Assembly (NCBI GenBank): GCA_004335835.1
Contig: RWJK01001610.1
Coordinates: 44,461-108,460 of the forward strand
Source of the DNA: Scenedesmus sp. ARA3
Taxonomy: Eukaryota; Chlorophyta; Chlorophyceae; Sphaeropleales; Scenedesmaceae
Reading direction: 5' to 3'
DNA: 64,000 nt
Under the pieces are notes generated by a model. That model had not been told where the DNA came from. It was given only the letters and a program-made list of their open reading frames with translations, and ran no database searches. The position numbers and the translations under genes were made by a program. Positions within the stretch are counted from its first letter, which is position 1. Each line of letters opens with the position of its first letter. This document shows positions 1-32,694 of this stretch, piece by piece.

Positions 1-172
1 CACAGCAGCGGCAGCAGGATGTTGAGCGGAGGGAGTCATGCATGATGTCAACAGGCAAAGCGCAGGCTGTAAGAGTGGCAGCCATCATCAAAGCTGCAGC
101 AGTGTCCCCCTGCACAATACCCTCTGCCAAGCAGCAGCACCCGCACCGTCGCTAGCAGCACCCATTCCTCAC
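1..172 (-). other. PRP8 intron fragment at window edge
   Basis: Sequence downstream (in gene sense) of the GTGAGG donor at 172. No coding block continues the MPN domain here, so the next exon lies left of the window. Confidence 0.8.
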
Positions 173-20250
<20,078 letters not shown>

Positions 20251-21649
20251 CCTGATTAAGCTATCACAAGATCAGTTGCTGTTGTGCTTCCACGAACAAG
20301 AGGAACGGGTGATGGACGCTTTGTGCTTCGCGCACTGCTGCCCAAACGCTGGCAGCGTGTCTATCGCTAGTAAAATCGCCAACTCCAATAAGATGAACAG
20401 TGTGTGCGGCAGGCACACAGATCGGACAGCACGGGAGAGTTGGGCAGTCACTTTGTCACTGCTGTACCCTGTTCTGCTGCTCACCCTGCGAGTGGGGTGC
20501 GTAGCTGTTTGGACGCAGGGCATCGGACAGGAAGCCACATGCTGATCGTTGATTGCCCGGGCGTGAGCACAGCACGTTCCTGCTGTCTGTCAGCCTTTTG
20601 CTGCTGCTCCTCTTGCTGCATATCTGGTTGCTGGTATCTGGTTGCTGCCGCTGCCACACATGCTCCGTTCAAATCTTTTGGCAACGCCCACAACACAACA
20701 TTCAAACCAAAGGATTTTCACTTCATGGTATTTCACGGCATAAGCAGGCTATCACTGCAATGCTCAGAACATCAACGCAACTTTGAAAGGCGGACATGCT
20801 TTGCGAGTGTTTCCTTCGCTGCCTGCCGCTGCAGCATGGCTGCAAGCATCTCAGGGTTGGGGGGTAGTTCTGAGGCTGTTGGTACCCTATGCGGCAGTAG
20901 GGTGGCTTACCGCAGGCAAAAGGGACTGCTTTGTCGCATGCTGCTGTTGCTTTGGCACCAAGCCAGTTTCAGCTGCTGCTGTGCAGTTGCACTGCTGCCA
21001 CTCGTCTAATAGATTTTCAAAGCTGTGTGCCTGCATGAACATCATTGGGTGGCCTTTATCCAAGCTCAAGCGCTGCGAGTGCGTGTCCACATGCCCAGCA
21101 GTGCGGCCAGCACTGCCGTGTTGCAAGTCATGGATGCCAGCTCACATGTGCAGGTGGGGATGACTACAAGCACCATGGCGCCCTGCTTAAAGCAGCGTTC
21201 TGCATGATGCTGCACTGCCGGGACTGCTGGTCGCTGACGCGGTCAGAGGTGGCACCTGACCACAGTGCAGGCACTGATTGGCTAGCCCTCTTCCTGCTTG
21301 TGAAGCACTTGCAGCTGACCATGCTAGGATGCTGGCAGCTACTTGAGCGCCTGGCAACAGGCAGACCTGGCATTGCAGGCTGTCTGATAAACCCTAGTCT
21401 TGTACTGCCTGTTATGTATCTCCAGCTGCCAGCTTCGTTTGTGCTCTGCAAGTGTGAGTCTTGAAGGGACTCATTCAGAACTCATTCAGAAACCGGCGAC
21501 TTGCTACAGGCTGTTAGGGAACTAGACTGAAGCAAAGCCACAGACACAGGCTGAGACATTGTCACTGCTGCTGGTGCGCTGCATCCTAAGCTGCTGGTGT
21601 CGCTTGTCAATCACAAGGTGTCCGAAACTGCTTTTGAAACAAATTTAAC
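20251..21649. promoter_or_regulatory. Divergent intergenic region PRP8 / SART3
   Basis: 1.4 kb between the start codons of two divergently transcribed spliceosomal genes, so both promoters and 5' UTRs should lie here. I see no TATA box that can be assigned and no convincing gene. The + strand open frame 20404-21009 has no recognisable motifs and is cysteine/serine-rich in the way of translated CTG-rich noncoding DNA. Confidence 0.6.
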
Positions 21650-24600
21650 ATGGACGAAGAGAAGCAGCACGATGTGGACATGGGGGAGAACGGTGATGAT
21701 GGCGAGGACGACAGCTCCAGCTCTGATGAGGAGGTGGAGATGGATCCCGCGGATGAAAAACTCATCATGAATCTCGAGAAGCAGCTGGCAGCCAACCCCA
21801 GCGTCTACGACACACACGTACAGGTACCGGGAAGGCGGGCAGCAGTAGCAGGACGTTGGGGCAAGCGCACTTGCTTCAATGCGGTTACCACTCGCATGAT
21901 CTACATGATCAGCGCTGGCCTGGATGGCCTGTTAAGCACGTAGGTGCTGTTCCTGCATGCTGCCTTCTAACCTGCCACCACTGCTGTTGCTGCTGCTCAA
22001 CACACCTATGCAGCTGATCCAAGTGTTACGCAAATGCAAGCTACGAGAGCGGCTTCGGCAGGCTCGCCAGCGCATGCACGACCTGTTTCCCTTCAATGAG
22101 TCGCAATGGATGGACTGGATCAATGACGAGATGGCAGCAATCAGCAGCCAGGATGACATTGACAGGATCAAGGCGCTGTTCCAGGTGGCAGTGCAGGACT
22201 ACATCTCTGTGCCGCTATGGGAGTCATATCTGGAGTGAGTGCACAGCAGCAGCAGCAGCAGCAGCAACAGCAGTAGTGGCAGCAGCAGCAGCAGTAGCTG
22301 TGGCAGCAGGAGGTGAGGGGACAGTGCGCAGCACAGAAGTTGTGCGTGGCAAGGCATACGCGTCCAGAATTCCTTGCTGCGGTTATTATACAGAGCGGTG
22401 AAAGCAGCAGCGGCCGCCACAGCTGCTGTCGGCAGTCTGACACCTGCATTGCTCACAGCTGCACACTGCACCATGCTGCTCGCTGCTGCTGACCTGCCAT
22501 TCTTTGTGTGGTTTTAAACCAATCGCTCACACAGGTTCCTGAAAGCAGTCGACCCTGAGGTGACTGCAAAGACTGCAGCAGGCGCTGAGTGCTTCAGGCA
22601 GGCCGCAGAGGCAGCGCTCACAGCAGCAGGCATGCACCTGACAGAGGGCCACCACATATGGCAGCTCTACAGGTGAGAGAGAGGGCAGCAGGGCGTGCAG
22701 GACGATCAACACTGTTCTGGCAGCTTGCTGCACTCTGCAGTAAAGTGTGTGTTGTAGTACAGCAGGCGCATCCGGCTGAGAGGCACTCTTTTAACCATAG
22801 CAGCAGGGTGATGCGTGTGAGCTGCCGCATGATGTCTGGTACAGCCAAGAACTGCAAGTGTAGAGTCGGGATGCATTTGGGTATGCAATTGAAAATCTTC
22901 TCAGCTGTGCGTGCGGTTAAACGCTGTGCTGTGCTGTGCAGCACTGCCGGCCCTTGAACAGGAGCTGCTGGATGCAGCAGGCGTGCAAGTAGTCGTACCT
23001 GTCATATGCAGCTGGATAGCTGTGTCTTGACTGTGGTGGTTGCATGTGCATTGGGCACTTTGCTCTACTTTGCTGCTGCAGGGCCTTTGAGCAAGAGCTG
23101 CTGGATGCAGCAGGCGGCAGCGAGGAGAAGCAGCTGGAGCGGCTGCGGGCGCTGTGGCACAGGCAGCTGCAGCTGCCGCAGGCGTCTGCTGCTGCGCTGC
23201 TGGCAGAGTATGAGGCATGGGAGGCCAGCAGCGGCAAGGTGGGTGGTGCGGCAACGGCAGCAGTGCAGCACGCAGCAATTTTGTGCATACCTGTGCGGCG
23301 TTTTGCAGCTGACTGTCACAGCGCAGCCCGGCACACATGTGATCTGCTACTGCATCGGCTTTATGTGTGTGCCATCTCACTTTGAAGAGCAGCGCGCTGC
23401 TAGTGAATATTCTAGATGTGTGTCCTGCTGCAGGCTGCTGTGCCGGACCACATCAAGTCAGCAGTGGAGCGCTCAGCGTCAGCTGCGCAGCTGCGTGCAG
23501 CGCATGAGGCTGCGGTGGGCGGCGACAAGGCCCCGGACGCCTCCCTGCTGGCCGCCTACATGGCTTACATTCAGGTGGGAATGCGCAGCTGCCGTCTTGG
23601 TCAAAGTCATCAACATGCTTCCTGCCAGCCGTGTGCGTTTGAGGTTGCCGCCGCCTGGACAGAGAACAACAAGCGGCAGGGGTGAAGGGGTGAATGCGCA
23701 TGCATGTGTGGTGCCTAACTCGCGCGCTTGGTCTGCCTGGCTACCCTGCTGTTGCTTTGCAGCTGGAAAAGGCGCAGAAGGACCCTGCGCGCGTGCAGCT
23801 GCTGTACGAGCGGGCGCTGGCGGTGTTCCCAGTGACCAGCGAGCTGTGGCTGCAGTACACGCGCTGGCTGGAAGCAGAGCTCAAGGTGCCCGCGCTGATC
23901 AACAAGGTGCGCCTGCTGCTGCTGCTGCTGCTGCACACAGAACAGCGTACCAGGACGTCAGACATACATGAGTTGGTGTGTCTGCTGCATCAGCTTCAAG
24001 GTGCTCATTGCTTTGCAACTTGGGCATATATGTTTTTAGTCGACATGAATGTGTATGTGTGAGCATGCTTGGTTGGTCACATGTTTCAAACTTGCTGAAC
24101 ACCGCATGTGTGTGCTGTGCGTGCTGCTGCCAGGCGTACGCGCGCGCTGTGCGCAACTGCCCCTGGGTGGGGTCGCTGTGGGCTGCTGCGCTGCGGGCCA
24201 TGGAGCGCACAGGGGCCCCTGATGAGCAGCACGCAGCGCTTGCTGAGAAGGCGCTGGCTGCTGGCATGCAGGTGAGCCGGCCTAGGTCCAGGGCTGGCCT
24301 GGCTGTTCGTGCTGATTGTGCAGCCTGCTCGAGCAAGCGTGAACATCGGCTGACAGAGCACAGCCATACAGCTGTATGCTGCTGACGTGTTGGGTTGCCT
24401 TGCCAGGCATCACTGCTTTGTCCTGCAAGCGGTGTCCACCACTGGCTTGTGCTGCAGCTGCGTCTTCTGCTCAAGAGAGCACGTGCTGCATCCGTTGCAC
24501 TGTTTTTTCTGTGGCGTCTTGCACGCGCGCAGATGGCTACCTGTCAGTGCTGCCGCATCTTGCAAATAGTAGAGACATGTGCTCTTAGCAGCTGTTCCAC

Positions 24601-27600
24601 CTAACCAAGAGCATCTGCTGCGTCTTTCACACTGCATCTCTGTGCCTCCCTCTCGCCCATGCAGGGCCCCGAGGACTACCTCTCAGTGCTGCTGGCACGT
24701 GCCGATTGCCTGCGCCACCAACTCCCAACAGCAGCCCCTGCCGCCAGCGAAGCAGCAGCCAAGCTGCGCGCCTGGTTTGCGCGCGCGCGTGACACCATGG
24801 CGCAGTACTTTGGCGACAGTGTGGACCGGTCGCTGCGGCTGCCTGGCTACTGGGGTCATGTGGAGGGGGCGGTGCTTGGGGACCTGGCTGCCATGCGGGC
24901 TGTGTGGGAGGAGGCAGTGAAGGGGCCCCTGGGCAGGTGAGAGCTTGGATACCTGTTGGCTGGGCTGGGCAGCTGGATGTTTTCGTGCTGTGTAGGTGTC
25001 CGATCTTGTTGTACTGTGCCATGTAGTCGGGGGCGCGCGGGATCTAGGCGCAGTTCTTTGCAGAGAGTTTGGACCGGACGCTGCGGCTGCCTGGCTACTG
25101 GGGTCATGTGGAGGGTGTGGTGCTTGGGGACCTGGCTGCCATGCGGGCTGTGTGGCAGGAGGCAGTCAAGGGACCCCTGGGCAGGTGAGGCCTCACGTTC
25201 AGCGGCAATTTGCTGGGCTGGTCAGCTGGCATCGGTTGGGTGTTTGCTGTGTTTGCGTGGATCCCTGCTGTTCCCGACATGCAAGATGTTTTCGTAGCAC
25301 CACTTTGTAGAACTGTGACACACGCGCGCACAGCAGGGACCGCTGATGTTGTCTGTACACGCAATAAGCTTCAGATACTGCTCAACTCACCGCACGTCAC
25401 GTCCTGCCTCACTGTGCATGCAGGTACTGTGAGACATGGCTGGCCTGGGTGGGTCATCAGGTGCCATGCTAAACACACCCTCCTCAACCTACCAAGTGTT
25501 TTGCGTCCACTCTGCGCACACAGGTACTGTGAGACGTGGCTGGCCTGGGTGGCGCAGGAGCGCGCGCTGCGCCAGCTGGCCCCTGCGCGGTCCATCTTCA
25601 AGCGCGCCTACAGCCGCAAGTTTGAGGAGGGCGGGCAGGTCACGCTGGCCTACGAGTGGCTCAAGTTCGAGCGCGAGGAGGGCAGGTGAGGATGTTGGGC
25701 AGGCAGGGGTGGAAAGGAAAGGAAAACAGAACAAGAAGAGGCGGCTGTCCCGCATCGCATGCTGCGCCCCTGCATAGGTGTGGAGTTGACAATACAGAGT
25801 GCAGTTTGGGTGTGCATGCACCCGCTGGCATGTGCGCTGCTGCTGTGGGGCACACAAAGCGGTGGTGGGCCTGTGTCCATCAGCAGCTCTCTCGTCTAAT
25901 GGCGTGCCTGCTGACATTCGTGCCTACTGTCCCTTGCATTGCTGCTGCTGTGCCTGCTTTTCTGCTTGTCTTGTGCCGCCTGCAGCGCTGAGGAGCTGTG
26001 GCAGGCTAGCCTCAAGGTGGACCCGCTCATCGAGGAGGCGCGCGCAGCAGCAGCGGCAGCAGCCAACCAGCCGGCAGCAGCAACAGCACGGGTGAGCGGC
26101 GTACTGTCCTGCTACTTGTATGGTTGTCTTGCATCACGTCCTAGAAGCTGCATCCTGTGTACGTGTAGGCGGGCTGCACCCTGGTAAACGCCACTGATGC
26201 CTTCAGTGCTGTGTCACATTGGCTTATGTATGCTTGATGGCAGCGGCTGCCTGTGTCTGCAGCTTGGTGGCGCTTGTGCAGCTTTTTGAATCGTTGCCCG
26301 CACACCCTGATCCTTGCAGGCTGCTGCTGCTAATGCCAAGAAGCTGAGCCGTGAGGAGATCAAGGCCATGCGGCGCGCAAACGACCCCAACTTCAAAGAA
26401 CGTGAGCGCCAGCAGCAGCAGCAGCAGCAGCAGTAGGTGCATGTGTGCTGCACTGCAGTCGTGCATGGCTTGACCACGCCCTGCAAGCTTCATGCAATGT
26501 TCTGGACGACATCGATCTGATGAGTAGTAGGTGTTGCGCAGCATGTGCTTGCACTTGGTCAATGAGCTGCAACGGCCTGATATGAAGCCCCACGCAGCGT
26601 TCGATGATGATCCTTAAAACAATGCTCAATGCTGTGCTTGTGCCTGCTGTCTGTCTGCCCTTGCAGGCAAGCCAGGCACAAAGCGGGAAGCTGGCGACGG
26701 CGCAGCAGCAGAGGCAGCTGCAGAAGCAGCTGATGAAGATGACAGCGCCGCCGCCCCCAACAAGCGCAGCAAAGCACGGCAGCCAGAAGACGCAGACATG
26801 ACAGACCCTGGCCTGCAAGCAGCAGCAGCGGCAGCAGCAGCAGCGGAGCGGCCGCACTACACGGATGAGCACACTGTGTTTGTGAAGGGCCTAGGGTTTG
26901 ATGTTCAGGAGGAGGACCTGCGGCGGCTGTTCTCAGAGCTCGGGGTGAAGAGTGTGCGCATCGGCAGGGACAGAGTCACTGGGGCTAGCAGGGTGAGTGC
27001 ACGGGCGCGTGAGGCAGATGTGCTTGCTCTGCTGCTGACGAAGGGTAGGGTACAGATGGAGTCACTGGCGCCAGCAGGGTGAGTGCAAGGGCAGGGGTGT
27101 GTACGGCAGCAGTGCTTGCTGTATAGCTGTGCTGCTGCTGGGTGATGCTGCTGATGTGCATGCCTTTGCAGAGCTTTGGAACATACTAGCACTTTCAAAT
27201 AGCTGCTCTAAGTGAAGCTAATATCTGTTTTGCATGCTGCCCTGCCTGCGCTTGTGTTTGTCTGCCTCACTGGCAGGGCTTTGCCTGTGTGCAATTGGGC
27301 TGGAACCTTTCCCTTGCTGCCGTGTCATCGTGCTTACTGTTGCACCTGATGCCAATTCTGCATGCTGCCCTGCCTGCTGTCGTGCTGTTCTCTCTACCCG
27401 CAGGGCTTTGCCTATGTGGACTTTGACACAGATGATGCAGTGCAGAAAGCCAGCCAAAAGGACGGCCACGTAGTCAACGGCCGCACACTGCTCATAGCTA
27501 AGTCGCAGCCGCCAGGCGCAGGCGGCAGAGGCAGGGGCAGAGGCCGCGGCGGAGACAGCAGCAGCAGCTGGGGCCGCGGCCGGGGCCGCGGCGATGACAG

Positions 27601-27961
27601 CAGCAGCCGAGGCAGGGGCAGGGGCAGGTTTGGAGAAGGGGATCACCATTATGATGGAGGCCGTGGTGGCGGCGGTTTTAGGGGCGGTCGCGGTGGTGGC
27701 GGGTTTAGGGGTGGTTTAGGGTTCCATGGCGGCCGCGGTGACCGCGATGCACCGGGGAATCTGCCACACATGCGGCATCATCTGCAGATGGGGGAGGAGG
27801 CCCCGGGGCACAAGATTCCCTCGCTGGTACCTAGGGCGCTGCTGGCGAAGCAGGGCGGGCAGCAGCAGCAGCAGCAGCAGCAGGGCGGCGATGCAGCAGC
27901 GGCAGCGCAGGACATGCGGCCGAAGACGAATGAGGACTTCAAGAAGATGTTACAGAAGTGA
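21650..27961 (+). CDS. SART3: SART3/Prp24-like U4/U6 snRNP recycling factor
   Basis: Nuclear factor that re-anneals U4 and U6 snRNAs after splicing. Exons: 21650-21823, 22014-22234, 22535-22672, 23082-23238, 23434-23574, 23763-23906, 24134-24271, 24665-24936, 25524-25685, 25986-26091, 26320-26401, 26667-26992, 27404-27961; all phases close, giving 872 aa. An acidic N-terminus (residues 1-35) leads into HAT (half-a-TPR) repeats from about 55 to 540, with motifs such as LWESYLEF and LWLQYTRWLEAEL. A lysine/alanine-rich linker follows. One RRM spans about 650-725 (RNP2 VFVKGL, RNP1 GFAYVDF). The tail is RGG-rich, has a Q run, and ends PKTNEDFKKMLQK, matching the LSm-interaction motif of SART3/Prp24. 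Animal SART3 has two RRMs, so this form is shorter. Three introns contain exon-edge copies. ATG 21650 opens the first good frame. Confidence 0.92.
22949..22984 (+). repeat. Exon-edge copy in SART3 intron
   Basis: Copy of the 5' edge (AFEQELLDAAG-like) of the exon at 23082, 133 bp upstream. Confidence 0.85.
25031..25184 (+). repeat. Large exon-edge copy in SART3 intron
   Basis: About 150-bp copy of the last part of the 24665-24936 exon (LRLPGYWGHVEG-coding), with its GTGAGG donor, 248 bp downstream. A TTTGCAG at 25057-25063 could act as acceptor, defining a potential 121-nt cassette exon (25064-25184). Confidence 0.92.
25424..25458 (+). repeat. Exon-edge copy in SART3 intron
   Basis: 35-nt copy of the 5' edge (YCETWLAWV-coding) of the exon at 25524, exactly 100 bp upstream, flanked by GCAG| and |GTGCC. 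Confidence 0.88.
27048..27360 (+). repeat. Exon-edge copies in SART3 intron
   Basis: 27048-27078 repeats the 3' edge and donor of the 26667-26992 exon (86 bp). 27232-27360 repeats the intron end plus the 5' edge (GFAYV-coding copy at 27277) of the exon at 27404, about 127 bp. Confidence 0.8.
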
Positions 27962-28697
27962 GGTGGGCTGGTGCATAGCGCTGAGTGCAGAACTTTCTTG
28001 AATGTGGGTTGCTGCAGCAGCAGCTGCAGGCTTCAAGAATTGGCGCTTTCTGGCAGGCTGTTCAGCATGTGCTGTGTTGCGGTCCTGTAACTCCTTGACA
28101 AGCGGTGTATAGGGCTGAGCTTCAAGCTGGTCCACTCGTGTTGACAGCATCGGCCATGTAGCTGCTCCATTTGCAGCTTCAATCTTATTGGTGTCCTCAT
28201 GAGCACGGTTCAGGGCATGCATGGGCTGGTGACGTGGCGCAGACCTCGTTGCTGGGCCACGGAGCGCTGAGTGCCTGCATGCGGAGGCTGGACTTCCATT
28301 TAATTTTCTAGAGCATTTAGCTGCAGATCATTATGTCCCTGGCCTGAAATATCTCAGCATTCCATGCTGGCATGCCGCGCGTCAACACGCACCAGCGCGC
28401 GCGCCCTAAGTAATTCACTACGTCCATGAGACGGCAACTGGCAGAAAAACTCAGTACTGCGCGACAGACATGTGATGCAGCAGTACCTCGTCCACAAACA
28501 ACCTCGTGTGCGCAGGTCCTCGGCACGGCCAAGGTGCCAACTGAAAGCGCCTGCACGACTTCCACCGGCCTTTGTTGGACGGAAGGGCGGCGGCACCACG
28601 CATCTAGACACCAAAAGCGCTCGCAAACATCGCACTGCACTCTATCACCGCTTTGCAACGTTTCATCTGCTGCAGTGCTTACTGGTAATCTCACGCT
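27962..28697 (+). other. Intergenic: SART3 3' UTR and upstream of next gene
   Basis: No gene seen. It starts with the SART3 3' untranslated region and ends at the putative start of the next gene. Confidence 0.5.
28086..28090 (+). terminator. TGTAA polyadenylation signal for SART3
   Basis: TGTAA, the chlorophyte poly(A) motif, 125 nt after the SART3 stop codon. A 5-bp motif occurs by chance, so only its position supports it. Confidence 0.5.
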
Positions 28698-29743
28698 CAT
28701 GGCCATGGCAAACATCAGCTTCTGTCACACCAGGCAGTCCAGCCCTGTGCTGCTGGGTAACTACGCCCTGCTGCCCGGCAACAACGTGTTCCTGCAGGAC
28801 GAACAAGAGCCTGTGCTGCGAGGCTCACAGAACTTTCTGTATGATCTGCATGCCGCAGCTGAACTGCATGGCAGCAGCTGGGTGCGAGCACAGCTGCACA
28901 ACAATGCGCAGCGCTGCTGCCACTGGTCGGGCAACCACCCCAACCGCCCTGTGGCCAGCACTGCACTCAGCATGGACTTTGGCCAGTCCCTGGCTGCCGT
29001 GTCTGGCGTGGTGGCTGTGCCGCAGTGCCCAGCCAGACCAGGGACAAGTCCACGTGTTTGACAATGTCTGCCTGATCCCAGTGAGTTCCAGCTGCACAGC
29101 CGTCCAAACATGCTGCTCAGCTCGCTCTCCGCTGCATGTGCGTCAACGGCTGCCAGCAGTGCCGCTGAGCGTAATCAATGCACGAAGTGTCCACCAGCGG
29201 TTCACTGCAGTCCGACTGATCAGGGGCGGAGGGCAGGCATCAGTGCTGCACAAAATTAACAGGCTGCTGCCAGCAGTGCCAACAACACGATGCAAGCATG
29301 GATTCGCGCGCGATGTTCGCCGGCACTGCTCGGTTCTCCTCACACAGGCCTTCTGCCAACAAATGCGCCTCTCTTTTGGCTGTGTGCAGACGGCGCACAA
29401 CCCCCCAGTAAAACCAGACATCCTCCAAGGCGAGCTGTATGCCCAGGTGGAGCTGCTGCCAGCTGCTGCAGTGCTGCCCAGGCTCGAGGAGCTGCTGCTG
29501 GAGATGCCAGCGCTTGCTGCAAAGCACCACGTGCCCAGGGCTCACCTGCACGTGGCCATCCTGGCAGATGCACTGCCAGTGGTGCAGCAGGAGGCTCATG
29601 CGCTTGCAGGAGGTGTGCTGCTAGGGGAGTGGGATGATGTGGCGGACATGCTGGCTGGGCTGCAGGCTGGGCAGGGGCTGGCTGCTGCTGCAGCAGCTGT
29701 GCCTGTGGTTGGCGCTCTCATGGATGCTGCAGAGCTTGATTAG
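28698..29743 (+). CDS. Unrecognised protein gene with apparent frameshift
   Basis: I do not recognise the family. A frame opens at ATG 28698 and reads a non-repetitive, mixed-composition protein (LLGNYALLPGNNVFLQDEQE, NFLYDLHAAAELHG, STALSMDFGQSLAAVSGVVA) but stops at 29061. One frame over, GQVHVFDNVCLIP runs into a consensus donor (CCA|GTGAGT after 29080). It joins in phase to an exon 29390-29743 beginning after GTGTGCAG and coding KPDILQGELYAQVELLP, a leucine/alanine-rich helix region and a stop. The simplest model is two exons with a 1-nt frameshift between about 28990 and 29060, either a sequence error or a decaying gene. The start is uncertain because the frame is open to 28426. Confidence 0.45.
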
Positions 29744-31385
29744 TTGCAGGCTAACAAGGCTTGTGCACATGGCCAGCCCAGAAGATGCTGTGCTTGTCTT
29801 CGCTGTGCGTATTTTTGCTTGGTCTTCAGGTTCGCACATAGTGTTACTTACACTATGATAGTATCTGCCAGTGGCTGGGGATGGCCAAGTCTGCAACATG
29901 TGCACAGCACAACTTGTCAAGCCCCTCCTTGATGGTGTTGTTGTGGCAAACTTTGAATGTACAGTAGTCTGCGCCATAAAGACCAGGCAACCATCGACAG
30001 TTCTCTGACAAATCCGACGCTGTTTGCCGCATGTTCAATCGGCGATTGTAGAATGTACATTGCGTAGGGGTGTGCTTACCAGTTGTGTAGACGGTCATGG
30101 TATGAGGTGGTACCAGCATCACCCAAGACTGCTTGTGCACCTGTCACCTACCATCATGTTGCATACACGTGTTCTTTGCCTGCATGGTCTGCTAGTTTCG
30201 TATGCATGGCGCGCAGCTGCATGGCGCATGCATGCATGCTTGCTTGCTTGCTTGTTTGCTTGTTTTGGTTGCTGTGTCTGCTTCTTGATGCACGTTGGGC
30301 CAGGTTGCAGTGTGTGCTTGTTCAAGAAGTTGTGCTCGCACCCCTGCCTTTCAAGCCGCAGCGCTGAGCCGCACACAGTGCTGAGTGCAAGTAGTCCTCA
30401 GGGTATGTGAAGTGCAGCGAAACCCTGTCGTGAGCTTCAGCAGGATCTTTGCATGCGAGCGTCTGCATATGCATGCGTGAGGTTGTGCTGGGCTGCGACC
30501 CACGCGCATGCCCTTGGTATACAGCTGTGCTAGATGCTGTATCTGCAAACATATGTCAGCAAAGTACATGATGCTGGCAAGTTGGCAGCAATACCTAGTT
30601 ACATTTGTGCAACTTATGGCGTCAGTGTGCCCTCAGCCCGACGGCGCTCCTGTCGCACTCATGCTGCAGCGCTACGAGCTGTTGTGCGTATCATCAATGC
30701 GGCATAAGTTGCAGTTCGCCATACGCCAACAGCAGCAGGGACAGCATACCATGTGGTGGGTGCCTCAAGTACTGCAGTGTTCCACCAGACATCATCTCCT
30801 GCAAGCACACGTGTCCCACATGGAACTTGAGGTCTTGAAGCTACCCAGCTGCAACAGCCCCAGGTCCTAATCTACTGCTGACAGTTCTGTTTTACCATAA
30901 TCATCGTCATCAGTCCGGTTTCAAACACAATCAACACTGCGTGCCGTGCACTGCAGGTGCATCATTATCATGATGTTATATGCCCTGCCTCTACTCACCC
31001 TCTCACGACACCAGCCCAACCAACAATCTGTAGTGTACAGATTGGGCACAATACAGAGAAGACTGTCATATCACAATACAGAGACCCCCACACTCTTGCA
31101 GACACTCCCCCACCCCTGGCTGTATGCAATGCTGAGGGACCCACACTTCTGCCCCATCAAACCAACCTCAGCAACCTGCACAGAAACATGCTTCTCTTCT
31201 ACACAATAGACCCTACAACACCCCCTGTATTCCAACATGCTGTACAATGCTACACAGCAGCTACTTTTTGACCAGCAGCTGCACAGACTATGTGCGATGG
31301 TGGGTTAGCATCAGCTCAGCCGCCTTGAAACTTGTCGGCAGCCTGCCAGCTGTGCTCAATAGTAATCGCTCATGAGCCACACACC
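29744..31385. other. Intergenic, no gene recognised
   Basis: Convergent region between the unrecognised + gene and the AZG - gene. Contains short TGCT/CTTG runs (about 30222-30270) and no supported ORF. The copy at 31315-31351 lies in the AZG 3' flank. Confidence 0.5.
31315..31351 (-). repeat. Copy of AZG terminal coding segment beyond the stop codon
   Basis: Repeats 31411-31448 ([18 protein letters not shown]) 97 bp downstream in gene sense, in the 3' flank rather than an intron. Confidence 0.8.
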
Positions 31386-32662
31386 CTAGATATGACGGTG
31401 CATGTGTGACAGCTCAGCCGCCATGAAGCTTGTGGGCAGCCTGCCAGGTGACCTGGGAGTGAGGCCGCTGCTGCTCCTGTGGACATCAGAAGGGTGCTTC
31501 AGTATGTCTGCCACCAGGTCAGCCTGATCCTTGCCCTCCACTGCTGCATGGTGCGCGGCATGCTCCGGGTTGACGTGCTCCTGAAGCAGCAGCAGCAGCA
31601 GCAGTGGCAGCAGCAAAGGGTACAGGCAGGAGCACCAGGGCACTGCAGGCAAGTGACGTTCCAGTCAGCAGCCACTACAAACGCGAAATATGTATGCGTT
31701 CTTGTGCAGCACAGCACAGAACAGTGCAGGACGCAGGAGCGGCACAAGAAGGCAAACATGCCATGCACACTACACAACACAGGCTGTCCACTGGCCCAAC
31801 ATCAGTGCCGCATCAGCGCACCTGCAGCTCAGCGCTTGCACTCCTAAAAGGTTTTGCCTGCTGCTCCTCATTCCTGCCTTTGAACACGCCAGGCGTGTGG
31901 TGGTCCAGCACCTGCCTCAGCGTCTTGCGCCGCAGCAGCACTGAACCCAAATCCAATACCAGCAGGCACAGTGCCAGGAAGATGTAGCTGCAGATGCCTC
32001 CGATGACGCCATATGCGATGGAGTAGGTGAGCGGCATGAGCGCTACGGTGAGGAAGGCGGGGATGGCCTGCTGCACGTCTGCAGGTGAGAGACAGGGCGC
32101 AACGGGCGGGTGATGGGTGACAGTAACAGCACAACGCGTAAGCAACAGGCGACCCTTCTGCATGTGCATTTGCTGTTTTGCCTGTCTATGGTGTCTTTTT
32201 GGAAATCCAAGCCAGAAGAGCAGCTGCCACCACAAGTCCGACAGGTCAGAGTGTAGGTGAAAACAGCTGCTGCAGCTGGTGGGTACAGGCGCAGCTGCTT
32301 GCCATTCAGCTACAGCTGTGCCTCACCTGCCCAGTCAATGTCCACCAAATTCTCCATCATCATGGCTCCAACCTGCAGACAACAACACGGCAGCACCAGC
32401 CTTCAACTTGAAGCCATGCAATCAGTACACCTAGCCTTCAGCCTCATGCGACTGGCATGACTGGCACCAGCATGCAGCACGCGTTCTGTAGGATATTTCA
32501 CAAAGCATAGCTGTTTGCAAAAGCTGCAGCAAGGCTTCCAGCCTACCAGGATGAGCGCAGGGCCGGTGGCGAATGGCGGCACGCTGGCGATGAGTGGCGT
32601 GAAGAAGAGGCTAATGAAGAAGCACAGCGACACAACCAGCGCAGTGATGCCTGCAGAGCAGT

Positions 32663-32694
<32 letters not shown>

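Noticed and set aside
20404..21009. 201-aa frame in the PRP8/SART3 intergenic region
   Set aside because: Cys/Ser-rich translation typical of CTG-rich noncoding DNA, with no splice or motif support.
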